A DNA stretch of 64,000 nucleotides from JAMLHH01 sp037189845 (GCA_037189845.1 JBBCIS010000010.1:1-64000), one strand, 5' to 3'. Shown: positions 52,214 through 61,188, counted from the first letter of the stretch. Notes: a model not told the origin generated them from the sequence alone. A program made the numbers and translations.

Positions 52214-53482
52214 ATGTTACAATTAGAAGTTTTGAAATCCGATCCGGCCGCTGCAAAGGCAGGTCTGGCTAAGAAAAATTTCCCGCAACCTGAGTTGGTG
52301 GATTTGGCAATTGCTTTGGATGATAAAAGAAAATCGTCTAAATCAGAAATTGATCAACTACTTTCTGAGCGTAACAAATTGTCGAAAGAGATCGGTCTTT
52401 TGATAAAAAATAATGAGCCGAAAGCTGAAGAAGTCAAAAATCGAGTGGCTGATATCAAAGCAGCATTGGAAACACTGGAAGCAGATTTTCAAAAAATAGA
52501 GGAAGAATCTTTTCAGACACTGGTACAGCTTCCCAATCTGCCTGCACAAATAGTACCGGAAGGAAAAACTCCTGAAGATAATTTTGTAGCATATCAGGTC
52601 AGTGAAATTCCAGCTGCTGCAGAAAATGCTTTGCCACATTGGGAGCTGGTAAAAAAATATCAGATCATTGATTTTGAATTAGGTACAAAATTAACCGGTC
52701 CGGGATTTCCTGTATATAAGGGCAAAGGAGCAGCGCTTCAGAGAGCACTGATTAATTTCTTTTTGGCAGAAGCCACAGCAGCCGGATATACAGAAATGAT
52801 GGTGCCTCATATGGTCAATGAAGATTCTGCCTTTGCTACAGGTCAGTTGCCGGACAAAGAAGGTCAGATGTATCATGCCACAGAAGACAATTTTTATCTG
52901 ATTCCTACTGCAGAGGTTCCTTTGACCAACATATACAGAGATGTGATTCTGGAAGAAAAAGATTTCCCGGTCAAGATGACAGGATATACACCTTGTTTCA
53001 GAAGAGAAGCGGGTAGTTATGGTAAAGATGTGAGAGGTTTGAACAGATTGCACCAGTTTGATAAAGTAGAAATCGTACAGCTTCAGCATCCTGAAAAATC
53101 TTATGAAACACTGGATGAAATGTGTAAGCATGTGGAAAGCCTGCTCAAAAAACTGGAGCTGCCGTACAGAATTCTGAGATTATGTGGTGGAGATATGAGT
53201 TTTGCCAGTGCATTGACTTATGATTTTGAAGTATATTCAGTAGCGCAGGAAAGATGGCTGGAAGTGAGCTCAGTTTCCAACTTTGAAACATTCCAGTCTA
53301 ATCGTTTAAAGCTCAGGTACAGAACTGCTGACAATAAAAAAGTTCTGGCGCACACACTCAACGGTAGTGCAATGGCTTTACCAAGAATTCTGGCAGCTAT
53401 TCTGGAAATTAATCAAGCACCTGAAGGAATAAAGATTCCTGCAGTATTACAGAAATATACTGGATTTGATATCATCAATTAA
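52214..53482 (+). CDS. serS: Seryl-tRNA synthetase
   Basis: The class IIa enzyme charges tRNA-Ser. The 422-residue protein has an N-terminal coiled-coil arm (about 30-110) that grips the tRNA long variable arm. Motif 2 is FRREAGSYGKDVRGLNRLHQ and motif 3 is LNGSAMALPRILAAILE. The start at 52214 follows the -7 box. A strong terminator follows the stop. Confidence 0.96.
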   Translation: MLQLEVLKSDPAAAKAGLAKKNFPQPELVDLAIALDDKRKSSKSEIDQLLSERNKLSKEIGLLIKNNEPKAEEVKNRVADIKAALETLEADFQKIEEESFQTLVQLPNLPAQIVPEGKTPEDNFVAYQVSEIPAAAENALPHWELVKKYQIIDFELGTKLTGPGFPVYKGKGAALQRALINFFLAEATAAGYTEMMVPHMVNEDSAFATGQLPDKEGQMYHATEDNFYLIPTAEVPLTNIYRDVILEEKDFPVKMTGYTPCFRREAGSYGKDVRGLNRLHQFDKVEIVQLQHPEKSYETLDEMCKHVESLLKKLELPYRILRLCGGDMSFASALTYDFEVYSVAQERWLEVSSVSNFETFQSNRLKLRYRTADNKKVLAHTLNGSAMALPRILAAILEINQAPEGIKIPAVLQKYTGFDIIN

Positions 53483-53503
53483 AGAGTAAAAATCAAATAA
53501 TAG

Positions 53504-53540
53504 AGGCGATTGCGATTATTTTCGTAATCGCCTTTTTATT
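53504..53540 (+). terminator. Terminator of serS
   Basis: AGGCGATT and AATCGCCT form an 8-bp stem that extends inward through CGA/TCG (53504-53533), followed by a T-run. Confidence 0.88.
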
Positions 53541-53695
53541 TAGTCGCTGGTATATGATATCAGATTGTTCCTTTCTAATGAGGAAAATATATACGTCTTA
53601 ATTATCCTTAATTACTCATAGGTTTCATTTTATCCTTTGTACTTTTAATTTGATATCAGAAATTAGTACTTCGCACTTTATAATTTAGTCTTTCA

Positions 53696-55126
53696 ATGAG
53701 CACAACTGTTTTATCCGATTTATTTCAGGTATATTTTCATCAGACTCCGACCGATATTATCACATTACCGCAGGCAGGTTCAGACAGAACTTATTACAGA
53801 TTGACGGATGGTGTCCATACTGCTATTGGCGCTAAAAATCATGATCAGAAAGAAAATGAAATCTTTATAGAACTTGCACGGCATTTTAAATCAAAAGGTG
53901 TCAATGTACCGGAAGTATACGGTGTATCTGAAGACGGGTTGATGTACTTGCAGGAGGATTTGGGAAGCACTGCTTTATATGATCTGGTAAAGGGGAAACC
54001 TTTTACGGAAGAAGTGGAAAAGCTATATGAAGATACACTGTCAGCATTGGTAAAATTACAGATAAACGGGGCTAAGGATTTTGATTTCAGCATCTGTTAT
54101 CCTGTGCAGGTTTTTGACCGGACGAGCATGTTCTGGGATCTGAATTCTTTCAAATATTATTTTGCACGCCCACTCAGAGTATTGTTTCACGAGCCGAGCC
54201 TTCAAAGAGATTTTCATCGCCTGACAAGATGGTTGCTGGATGAGCCGCATCAGTATTTTATGATGCGGGATTGCCAGTCCAGAAATGTGATGATAAAAGA
54301 TAATGTTCCGTATTTTATAGATTTTCAGGGTGGTAGAAAAGGTGCTTTACAGTACGATGTAGCTTCATTGTTATGGCAGGCAGGTGCACAGATTCCGATG
54401 GAAAAAAGAGCGCAGCTGCTTGAATTTTACATTCTGAAAGTAAAGGAGGTAATTCCGGATCTGGATGTGGAAGCATTCAGAAACAGGTATTACGGATTTC
54501 TTTTGATCCGTATGCTTCAGGTATTGAGTGCTTATGGTTTCAGAGGACTTTTTGAAGGCAGGAGCCATTTTCTGGAAAGCATACCTCCGGCTTTAAAAAA
54601 TGTGGATTGGTTTATGAAAAACATTACTATCCCAATCGAATTGCCTGAAATCTATAAGATTCTGACAGCATTGGTACAGCATGAAAAGTTTCAGCCGCAA
54701 CCATGGCAGACAGCTGATAAAAAACTGAAAGTAGCTGTTAATAGCTTCTCGTTCAAAAGAGGATTACCGGAAGAAAAAAGTGGTAATGGCGGAGGATTTA
54801 TCTTTGATTGTCGCGGTATACACAATCCGGGTCGATACGAACCGTACAAACAGCTGACAGGAAAAGATGTGGAGGTAATTAACTTCCTGAAATCTAAAAG
54901 TAAGATAGATGAGTTTCTGGATTCAGTTTTTAAAACAATAGATTTTAGTCTACAGGATTATCTGGAAAGAGGTTTTGAAAATTTACAGATTAATTTTGGT
55001 TGTACTGGCGGTCAGCATCGTTCTGTGTATAGTGCAGAGGCGACCAAAAAATATATTGAAAGCAAATACGGTGTACCTGTAGAGATTCATCATATTGAGC
55101 AGGAACTAAAAGGAAATTTCATCTGA
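53696..55126 (+). CDS. Sugar kinase (AmgK-like) fused to a RapZ C-terminal domain
   Basis: The 476-residue protein is a two-domain fusion. Residues about 1-320 are an aminoglycoside-phosphotransferase-fold kinase: RDCQSRNVM around D192-N197 and VPYFIDFQGG, as in the MurNAc/GlcNAc 1-kinase AmgK. Residues about 350-476 match the C-terminal domain of RapZ, with NPGRYEPYKQLTGKDVEVI and the signature GCTGGQHRSVYSAE (435-448). The RapZ N-terminal P-loop ATPase is absent. The next gene, a MurU-like nucleotidyltransferase, overlaps by one base. In E. coli the RapZ C-domain binds glucosamine-6-phosphate, so the kinase may sense amino-sugar levels; that is inference. Confidence 0.82.
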   Translation: MSTTVLSDLFQVYFHQTPTDIITLPQAGSDRTYYRLTDGVHTAIGAKNHDQKENEIFIELARHFKSKGVNVPEVYGVSEDGLMYLQEDLGSTALYDLVKGKPFTEEVEKLYEDTLSALVKLQINGAKDFDFSICYPVQVFDRTSMFWDLNSFKYYFARPLRVLFHEPSLQRDFHRLTRWLLDEPHQYFMMRDCQSRNVMIKDNVPYFIDFQGGRKGALQYDVASLLWQAGAQIPMEKRAQLLEFYILKVKEVIPDLDVEAFRNRYYGFLLIRMLQVLSAYGFRGLFEGRSHFLESIPPALKNVDWFMKNITIPIELPEIYKILTALVQHEKFQPQPWQTADKKLKVAVNSFSFKRGLPEEKSGNGGGFIFDCRGIHNPGRYEPYKQLTGKDVEVINFLKSKSKIDEFLDSVFKTIDFSLQDYLERGFENLQINFGCTGGQHRSVYSAEATKKYIESKYGVPVEIHHIEQELKGNFI

Positions 55127-55830
55127 TGAAAGCAATGATTTTTGCTGCCGGATTAGGCACAAGATTAAGACCACTTACTGATACTGTTCCAAAAGCAATG
55201 GTAGAAGTAGGCGGTCAGCCTATGCTGAAAATCATCTTAGACAGATGCTATATGGCTGGCATTGAAGAAGTAATGGTGAACGTTCATTATCTACCGCAGG
55301 TCATCAAAAATTTCCTGGCGACTTATGAACGACCGGAAATGAAAATCCATATCTCTGACGAATCGGATGAGATCCTGGAAACCGGTGGTGGATTACTTAA
55401 AGTGAAAGAGTTCTTCAACGACGGAGCTCCTTTTTTAGTAGCCAATGCAGATATCCTGACCAATATAGATATCGAAATGTTTACACAGGCTCACATACAA
55501 CTGGGAGGAGTAGCCACACTGGCAGTGAGAAACAGAAATACCAGCCGTAAATTATTGTTCGATAAAGATGGAAGATTGCAGGGCAGAGCTATCGGAGAAG
55601 GTGAAGGGTTCGAGCTGGCTTTCAGTGGATACCACATCATCAGCCCGAAGATTTTTGATCACATCACCCGTACAGGGAAATTCTCTATCATGGACTGGTA
55701 TATTGATATCTGTCATCAGGAAGATATTTTTGCTTATCCTCATCAGGAAGATATCTGGATTGATATTGGTACTGTAGAAAAATTGGAGGAGGCAAATAAA
55801 GTATATGAGCAGTTTCAGTATTTATTTTGA
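55126..55830 (+). CDS. Sugar-1-phosphate nucleotidyltransferase (MurU-like)
   Basis: The 234-residue enzyme has the nucleotidyltransferase start MKAMIFAAGLGTRLRPLTDT followed by VPKAMVEVGGQPML, the metal-binding NADILTNID and EGEGFELAFSGYH. It is short, as in MurU (MurNAc-1-phosphate uridylyltransferase), with no acyltransferase domain. It overlaps the kinase-RapZ gene by one base (TGATG). The likely reaction is MurNAc-1-phosphate plus UTP to UDP-MurNAc, which bypasses de novo synthesis. The substrate is inferred from the partner gene. Confidence 0.8.
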   Translation: MKAMIFAAGLGTRLRPLTDTVPKAMVEVGGQPMLKIILDRCYMAGIEEVMVNVHYLPQVIKNFLATYERPEMKIHISDESDEILETGGGLLKVKEFFNDGAPFLVANADILTNIDIEMFTQAHIQLGGVATLAVRNRNTSRKLLFDKDGRLQGRAIGEGEGFELAFSGYHIISPKIFDHITRTGKFSIMDWYIDICHQEDIFAYPHQEDIWIDIGTVEKLEEANKVYEQFQYLF

Positions 55831-55959
55831 TTTTTAAGATGGATACAAATAGAGTCAGTATATGTTTTCATCATTATTCTCTGTTTCTAAATTGGAATTC
55901 CTCGCGTACTCATAGCTATCCATTAATCTTTTGATAAAAGCAAGTATAAGGGGCAAGTC

Positions 55960-56595
55960 TTAATTGTTATTCTGCTTTTTTGAAAGATATATTACTGTGT
56001 CTATGAAAAATAATACTCCATGATTGGTAAGGACATTCTCATCATGCAAATCTTCAAGTATAATTCCTGCTTGCGGATGAAAGTAGTCGTGATTTTTTTT
56101 AAGAATAAAACCATTGGAACAGAGAAAATCATTTATAAGATCTGAATTCGTAGGTTCAGTAATTTTAATAAACTTTTGTCGAATAACTGCATGTAATATT
56201 TCTTCTTCCTGATAAAAACCAAGCAACTCGTAAGCAGTATTGGGAAAAAGAAAATTATAAATCAATAGGCTATGAAAATAACCTTCCCAAAACTCATAAA
56301 ATACAGAGTCATTTAATTTGATAACATTTAATCCGTCTTGTTGAAGATAGACCCTTTGCTCCGCCCCTCGAGTTAGATATCTGTTTACATCAAGCGTAGT
56401 AAACCACAACTTGTTCTCTTCAATCCATTGGATTAGCCACGCTGCTTCATCATTTTTTGAGAACTGATTTTTTTGAGCGTAGCTACCTGTTCCCTTGCTT
56501 TTTCTAAGGACACAGGTCGCTGTTTCGATAAGATTTTTTGCTGGGCTTTTGCCAATTCCTGAAATGATACTGTGTATTTCATGTTGCCAATTCAT
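55960..56595 (-). CDS. Kinase-like orphan protein (polyvalent-protein-kinase-like)
   Basis: The 211-residue protein carries GAEQRVYLQQDGLNVIKLND, then FYEFWEGYFHSLLIYNFLFP, and near the C-terminus ILEDLHDENVLTNHGVLFFI followed by DTVIYL. The LHDENVL...FIDTV pattern resembles the catalytic loop and metal-binding Asp of protein-kinase/aminoglycoside-phosphotransferase folds, as in putative polyvalent protein kinases on mobile elements. A Gly-rich loop is not obvious. There is no signal peptide. It stands alone, next to a GC-rich repeat-like element, so recent acquisition is plausible. Confidence 0.55.
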   Translation of the reverse strand: MNWQHEIHSIISGIGKSPAKNLIETATCVLRKSKGTGSYAQKNQFSKNDEAAWLIQWIEENKLWFTTLDVNRYLTRGAEQRVYLQQDGLNVIKLNDSVFYEFWEGYFHSLLIYNFLFPNTAYELLGFYQEEEILHAVIRQKFIKITEPTNSDLINDFLCSNGFILKKNHDYFHPQAGIILEDLHDENVLTNHGVLFFIDTVIYLSKKQNNN

Positions 56596-56653
56596 TGTAC
56601 TTTGTGTAATATACTGATTTTGTACAGATAAAACAAAGCAGGTTAAGGTTTGC

Positions 56654-56751
56654 CAATGCGTCAGTCACGCGCAAAGGGTAGGAGCGTTATCGCAACGGAG
56701 TGGAGATAGAAGCGGATGACCTGACCCGCCGTGGCGGGATGCGCCCAAAAA
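56654..56751. repeat. GC-rich intergenic element with hairpins
   Basis: About 98 bp of distinctly GC-rich sequence lie between the kinase-like gene and the CBS-domain membrane protein gene. It includes GCGT/ACGC arms around 56658-56670 and a CCCGCC-GT-GGCGGG palindrome at 56725-56738. The stretch resembles dispersed intergenic elements I recall from other Bacteroidota genomes, but this is memory, not a search. It could be a REP-like repeat or a structured RNA. Confidence 0.5.
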
Positions 56752-56763
56752 TTAAAATAGAGA

Positions 56764-58038
56764 TCAGACTCTTGTCACCATGATCTTGTCGATGCGGACA
56801 CCATCCATATCTACTACTTCAAATTCCAGCTCGTCCCAGACAAATCGTTCGCCGGTAGCAGGGATATGGCCGAGTTCTTCCAGGATAAATCCGCCCAGGG
56901 TGTTGAAATTACCTTCGTAGGCATCTTCATCTATTTCAAAATACTCACAAAAAACATAGTAAGGTATCTGTGCATCGATCAGCCAGGAGTTTTCATTGCG
57001 GGGAACGATCTGAAACTCATTCTCCTGATTGTATTCGGTCATATCACCCAACAAAGCATCCAATACGTCGTCCATAGCTACGAGACCTTGAAGAGAGCCA
57101 TATTCATCGACCACGATACCGTAATGAAATCTGTTTTCCTTGAATTTCTCAAGAACTTTATATACAGGAGTACTCTCCGGAAAAATGATAGGTTTGCGGG
57201 TATATTGCTCTAACTCAAAAGGAGCATCACCGAGCTGAAGCGGGAATAATTCTTTGACAAAAACGACTCCTTTCCATTCATCCACCTGTTTGTCACAAAC
57301 AAGATAAACGGAATGCAGCTCGTCTTTGATTTTTTCTTTAATAGTTTCTAAATCGTCCTGTAAGTCTACCCACAGAATATCACTTCTGTGTGTCATGATT
57401 TCGCTGACTTTTCTGTCACCCAATGCAAAAACTCTTTCTACTATATCCTGTTCTATTTCCTGAATTTCACCCGCAGTCGTACTTTCCTGTATCAAAGCTT
57501 TGATTTCTTCCTCGCTGACGTGTTCGTTTTGCTCGTTTTTTAATCCTAAAAGGGATAAAACGAAATCGTTGGAAACGGTTAGCAACCAAATGAAAGGTCT
57601 GGCAACGAGAGAGATCAGCTTCATAGGGGTAGCTACAAAAGTGGCAATAGTCTCAGGAAACATCAGGCCGATTCTTTTAGGAATCAACTCTCCGAAAACG
57701 ATTGAAAAATAAGTAATAGCTACTACGACAATTGCTACCGAAATAGGACCTGCGTATCTGGCAATAGCCGGTATGGTAGCCAGCCATTGATGAAGTGGCC
57801 CGGTGAGGCTGTCCCCAGAATATATACCTGTGAGGATACCGATTAAAGTGATTCCAATCTGAACTGTAGAAAGAAAGGTATTGGGCTTACTGGCAAGCTG
57901 AAGCGCTTTTTCTGCATTGGAGTTTCCTTTTTTCGCTAAAGTTTCCAGCTTAAATTTTTTCGCTGAAACTAAGGCAATCTCACTCATGGAGAATATACCA
58001 TTCAATAAAATCAAAACGATAATTATAAGTATTTCCAT
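56764..58038 (-). CDS. CNNM/CorC-type membrane protein with CBS domains (hemolysin-like)
   Basis: The 424-residue protein starts with a CNNM/DUF21 transmembrane domain (about 1-185, IVLILLNGIFSMSEIALVSA and VFGELIPKRIGLMFPE). Two CBS domains follow (about 205-330, with SEIMTHRSDILWVD and YGIVVDEYGSLQGLVAMDDV), then a CorC/HlyC domain (about 345-424, FNTLGGFILEELG). Relatives export magnesium or cobalt; the hemolysin name is historical. The transport role is inferred from the family. Confidence 0.9.
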   Translation of the reverse strand: MEILIIIVLILLNGIFSMSEIALVSAKKFKLETLAKKGNSNAEKALQLASKPNTFLSTVQIGITLIGILTGIYSGDSLTGPLHQWLATIPAIARYAGPISVAIVVVAITYFSIVFGELIPKRIGLMFPETIATFVATPMKLISLVARPFIWLLTVSNDFVLSLLGLKNEQNEHVSEEEIKALIQESTTAGEIQEIEQDIVERVFALGDRKVSEIMTHRSDILWVDLQDDLETIKEKIKDELHSVYLVCDKQVDEWKGVVFVKELFPLQLGDAPFELEQYTRKPIIFPESTPVYKVLEKFKENRFHYGIVVDEYGSLQGLVAMDDVLDALLGDMTEYNQENEFQIVPRNENSWLIDAQIPYYVFCEYFEIDEDAYEGNFNTLGGFILEELGHIPATGERFVWDELEFEVVDMDGVRIDKIMVTRV

Positions 58039-58185
58039 TGAGGAGTCAGAAGCTGATTTTTTGTTTTGAAAGCAAACTTTCTTCTAAAATATAAAGTAAA
58101 TGTATAGCAAAAAATGATTGCTAGATAGTGCTAGCAACGGTCTTCATTAAAATAGGATATGAGTTAATCTATTCTTATCCTGATT

Positions 58186-59118
58186 TTAACGTTCCCAGTA
58201 ATCTACAGAGCGAATGTTTTCAAGAACAGATAAATATGATTCGAATCTGGATTCTGCAATTTTGTCTTCTATCAATGCATCCTTTACAGCACAATTAGGT
58301 TCGTTTTCATGCAGACAGTTATTATACTGACAGTTTTGAAGGAGGTCACGCATCTCCGGGAAATATCCGCTGAGCTCTTCAGGTTCGATCTCAATAACAA
58401 ATAATTCTTTGATGCCCGGTGTATCAATGATGAAGCTATTATCAAAAATTTCATACATCGTAGCAAAAGTAGTGGTGTGCATCCCTTTTTGCCACTTGTT
58501 GGAGATTTGTGCGGTTTTCAGTTGCAGAGAAGGATTGATAGCATTAACAGTCGTAGATTTTCCCACTCCCGAATGTCCTACGACCAAAGTCGTTTTATCT
58601 TTCAGCAGATCTTTGATCTGATCTATTCCGGTACCTGTTTTAGCAGAAGCCTGGAGGACAGGATAGCCGATAGAAGGGTATATTTCCAGAATTTTTGCCA
58701 GTATTTTCTCATCTTTTTTGGTGGTTGTATCTACCTTATTAATAACAATAGTAACAGGTATGTGATAAGATTCGGATACTATCAGAAATCTGTCTATAAA
58801 TCCTAAAGAAGTTCTGGGTTGAGAAATAGTGACAATGATAATTGCCTGATCTATATTGGATGCGATGATATGCTTGAGGTGCTTCTGTCTGGGCGATTGC
58901 CGGACGATATAATTTTTTCTGTTGAGGATTTCTTCGATCACATAATCACCGGACTGCGTATCATGTTCTATAATGACATCGTCTCCCACAGCAATAGGAT
59001 TGGTTGCTTTCTGAGCTTCCAGCTTAAATCTTCCGGGTAGCCTGCATTTTAATACATCCCCGTTTTCTATTCTGACCTGGTACCAGCTGCCTGTAGATTG
59101 AAGTACTTTGGCTTTCAT
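58186..59118 (-). CDS. rsgA: Ribosome small-subunit GTPase RsgA
   Basis: RsgA checks late 30S assembly. The 310-residue protein has an N-terminal OB fold and a circularly permuted GTPase in the order G4 (NKVD), G5 (SAKTGTG), G1 (GHSGVGKSTTVNAI) and G3 (IDTPGI). A C-terminal zinc region, CQYNNCLHENEPNC, follows. The length is normal. It begins 2 bp after the GGGP synthase gene on the same strand. Confidence 0.95.
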   Translation of the reverse strand: MKAKVLQSTGSWYQVRIENGDVLKCRLPGRFKLEAQKATNPIAVGDDVIIEHDTQSGDYVIEEILNRKNYIVRQSPRQKHLKHIIASNIDQAIIIVTISQPRTSLGFIDRFLIVSESYHIPVTIVINKVDTTTKKDEKILAKILEIYPSIGYPVLQASAKTGTGIDQIKDLLKDKTTLVVGHSGVGKSTTVNAINPSLQLKTAQISNKWQKGMHTTTFATMYEIFDNSFIIDTPGIKELFVIEIEPEELSGYFPEMRDLLQNCQYNNCLHENEPNCAVKDALIEDKIAESRFESYLSVLENIRSVDYWER

Positions 59119-59120
59119 AG

Positions 59121-59852
59121 CTAAGAAACTGTTGTAGATAAAACAGAAGCGATAGCTTCAATCAATGCAGGATCCTTCTCGACAGCTGTTCCTATCACTA
59201 TAAGATTTGCTCCGGCCTGAAATGCATCTTCTACCTGTTGCTTGTCTCTGATACCGCCTCCGGCAATAACCGGAATATCTATTGTGCAACGCACCCGGCG
59301 AATCATATCTGTAGAAACCGGATTTTTTGCACCACTGCCGGCTTCCAGGTAAATTACCTTCAGACCCAGTAATTCTCCGGCAAGGGCAGTAGCTGCAGCG
59401 ATATCAGGCTTGTCTGAAGGAACAGGAGTTGTATTGCTGATATAGGTTACGGAAGTGCTTCTGCCGCCATCTATCAGAATATATCCGGTTGGGATAATTT
59501 CCAGCCCGCTTTGCTTCAGCATAGGAGCTGCTTCTACGTGCCTGCCTATCAGCAAGTCGGCATTTCTTCCTGAAATCAGGGAAAGTAACAATAAACCGTC
59601 TGCTCCTTCATATACCTGGGATGGATTACCGGGAAAAATAATCACAGGAATCCTGCAATGGGATTTTAAATAATCAACTACAGTTTCCACTTGATTTTTA
59701 AATAGTAAGCTCCCTCCGATAAAAAAGAAATGAACCCAGCCTTTATTGGCATAATATGTCAATTGTGACAGCTGCTCAGGTGAGCTTTTGTCCGGATCTA
59801 TTAAAATAGCAAGCTGACGAGCTTCAGTGGAAATTTGTGATAAAATCTTCAA
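59121..59852 (-). CDS. Geranylgeranylglyceryl phosphate synthase family (PcrB/GGGPS)
   Basis: The TIM-barrel enzyme joins a polyprenyl diphosphate to glycerol-1-phosphate. The 243-residue protein has AILIDPDKSSPEQL, HFFFIGGSLL, VIIFPGNPSQVYEGADG, IYLEAGSGAKNPVS and IAGGGIRDKQQVEDAFQAGA, which are the phosphate- and prenyl-binding motifs. Bacteroidota encode such enzymes of archaeal-lipid type; the chain length (GGGP or heptaprenyl) cannot be read. Promoter TAACTTTG at 59870-59877. Confidence 0.9.
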   Translation of the reverse strand: MKILSQISTEARQLAILIDPDKSSPEQLSQLTYYANKGWVHFFFIGGSLLFKNQVETVVDYLKSHCRIPVIIFPGNPSQVYEGADGLLLLSLISGRNADLLIGRHVEAAPMLKQSGLEIIPTGYILIDGGRSTSVTYISNTTPVPSDKPDIAAATALAGELLGLKVIYLEAGSGAKNPVSTDMIRRVRCTIDIPVIAGGGIRDKQQVEDAFQAGANLIVIGTAVEKDPALIEAIASVLSTTVS

Positions 59853-59869
59853 CAGCGGTTCCTTTGATT

Positions 59870-59877
59870 CAAAGTTA
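59870..59877 (-). promoter_or_regulatory. -7 box TAACTTTG of the GGGPS-rsgA unit
   Basis: TAACTTTG on the minus strand lies 17 nt before the ATG at 59852. This is the same spacing as at the serS and polysaccharide-operon starts. Confidence 0.55.
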
Positions 59878-59950
59878 TCATTTTCATTGGATATTATTAA
59901 CGACTCTGATTTTCTAAGGCTCCTGAAAATGCCTATCTTTCACCTCGATT

Positions 59951-60439
59951 ATGAAAGCAAATATTACGCTGTTGCAATGGGTCAATGAAATCTTATGGTT
60001 GATTGCGTCTATAGTTATTACAGCATTCATGACCTGGAGTGTTTATCCTGAAATAGACAAAGGCTTTTTTGGATATATAGCAGGAACAATGATTTTAGGA
60101 TTGAATTATCTGAGATGGATATTATTTCCTAAGCATTCGCCGATCATGTTATCGTTTTGGTTCAAGATGGTCATGCTTCTGGTAAATATTCCATTACTGA
60201 TGATAGTAGGGAAATATTTTTTGTCCATTATGGAAATTTTTGACTCATTTAATTTCTCATATGGATTCAGTGAAAGCAATCTGATTAGGGAGGGTTCTTC
60301 ACTTGATTTTATTCAGTATATAAGAAACCTGACTATTGGATCAGTAGCCTCTTTATTAGTATTAATTGTTATGTTTGAAATCAGAGCCGTCCAGCTTATA
60401 TTTAGGTGGAGACAGGTTCCTGAATCTTTATTAAAATAA
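59951..60439 (+). CDS. Small membrane protein, unknown
   Basis: The 162-residue protein has four likely membrane segments: ILWLIASIVITAFMTWSVY, then around GFFGYIAGTMILGLNYL, MVMLLVNIPLLMIV and SVASLLVLIVMFEIRAV. I do not recognise the family. It lies 4 bp before the GIN-domain lipoprotein, so the two are cotranscribed. It may act at the envelope. Confidence 0.65.
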   Translation: MKANITLLQWVNEILWLIASIVITAFMTWSVYPEIDKGFFGYIAGTMILGLNYLRWILFPKHSPIMLSFWFKMVMLLVNIPLLMIVGKYFLSIMEIFDSFNFSYGFSESNLIREGSSLDFIQYIRNLTIGSVASLLVLIVMFEIRAVQLIFRWRQVPESLLK

Positions 60440-60443
60440 GCAC

Positions 60444-61157
60444 ATGAAGAAAAATAATTTTTTAGTCGTCATACTGGGCATAGCATTGTTTCTGACGGCA
60501 TGTTCGGGAGATTGTAAAAAATGTAGGGGCGGAAAAACTGAGTCCCCTATTCCGCTCAATAAAGTAGAAAGTGTCAGGGTAAATTTTCCCGGTACATTAT
60601 ACTTATATCAGGACACATTTCAGATAGCCAGCGTAGCAGGGCCCGAAGTGGCCATTCTGAAAATAAATACCGGCGTAGAAAACGGAGTCTGGGATCTGTA
60701 CTATCCGAGATGTCTGACTTGTGAAGAAGATATTGAAGTAGTGTTGGTTGTGCCGAATATCAAACAGGTAGAGTTGATTGGTACAGGGAAAATTATTGCA
60801 GAACAATCTTTCCGTCAGAATGATATTACTATCATCAACAAAGGTACAGGTACAATAAAATTTGATGACCTGAAAGTAGATTCACTATATACTTCCAGTG
60901 AGGGAACGGGTAAAATACAGTTGTCCGGAGGAGAAATCAGGGTCATTAATGCTCAGATTACAGGAACAGGAGATCTGGAGCTGTACCAGCTTCCGGGTTT
61001 AAATGTAATAGCGAAAATTACAGGAGCTGGAAATATGTATACTACAGCTATTGAAAAATTGAATGCTACAATTACCGGTAGTGGAAATGTTTATTATAAA
61101 GGTTCGCCTGAAATTCAAAAGGAAATCACCGGCAGTGGTCAGGTGATCAAACAATAA
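60444..61157 (+). CDS. GIN-domain (DUF2807) lipoprotein
   Basis: The 237-residue protein has a lipoprotein signal peptide (FLVVILGIALFLTAC, lipobox LTAC) and is lipidated at that cysteine. The rest is a beta-helical DUF2807/GIN domain of repeats such as VELIGTGKIIAEQ, IINKGTGTIKFDD, AQITGTGDLELYQ and ATITGSGNVYYKG. In Bacteroidota these are envelope proteins of unknown role. It follows the small membrane protein by 4 bp and ends at a bidirectional terminator. Confidence 0.9.
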   Translation: MKKNNFLVVILGIALFLTACSGDCKKCRGGKTESPIPLNKVESVRVNFPGTLYLYQDTFQIASVAGPEVAILKINTGVENGVWDLYYPRCLTCEEDIEVVLVVPNIKQVELIGTGKIIAEQSFRQNDITIINKGTGTIKFDDLKVDSLYTSSEGTGKIQLSGGEIRVINAQITGTGDLELYQLPGLNVIAKITGAGNMYTTAIEKLNATITGSGNVYYKGSPEIQKEITGSGQVIKQ

Positions 61158-61160
61158 AGG

Positions 61161-61188
61161 AAAAGGGAACTAAATGTTCCCTTTTTTT
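61161..61188. terminator. Bidirectional terminator between GIN lipoprotein and pssA
   Basis: AAAAGGGAAC and GTTCCCTTTT form a 10-bp stem with a TAAAT loop (61161-61185). The T-run runs into the pssA stop codon at 61187. Confidence 0.88.

Noticed and set aside
53485..53695. tRNA or other RNA gene near serS
   Set aside because: Only a terminator hairpin is visible; no cloverleaf or TTC-type arm was found there or in the other gaps I scanned by eye.
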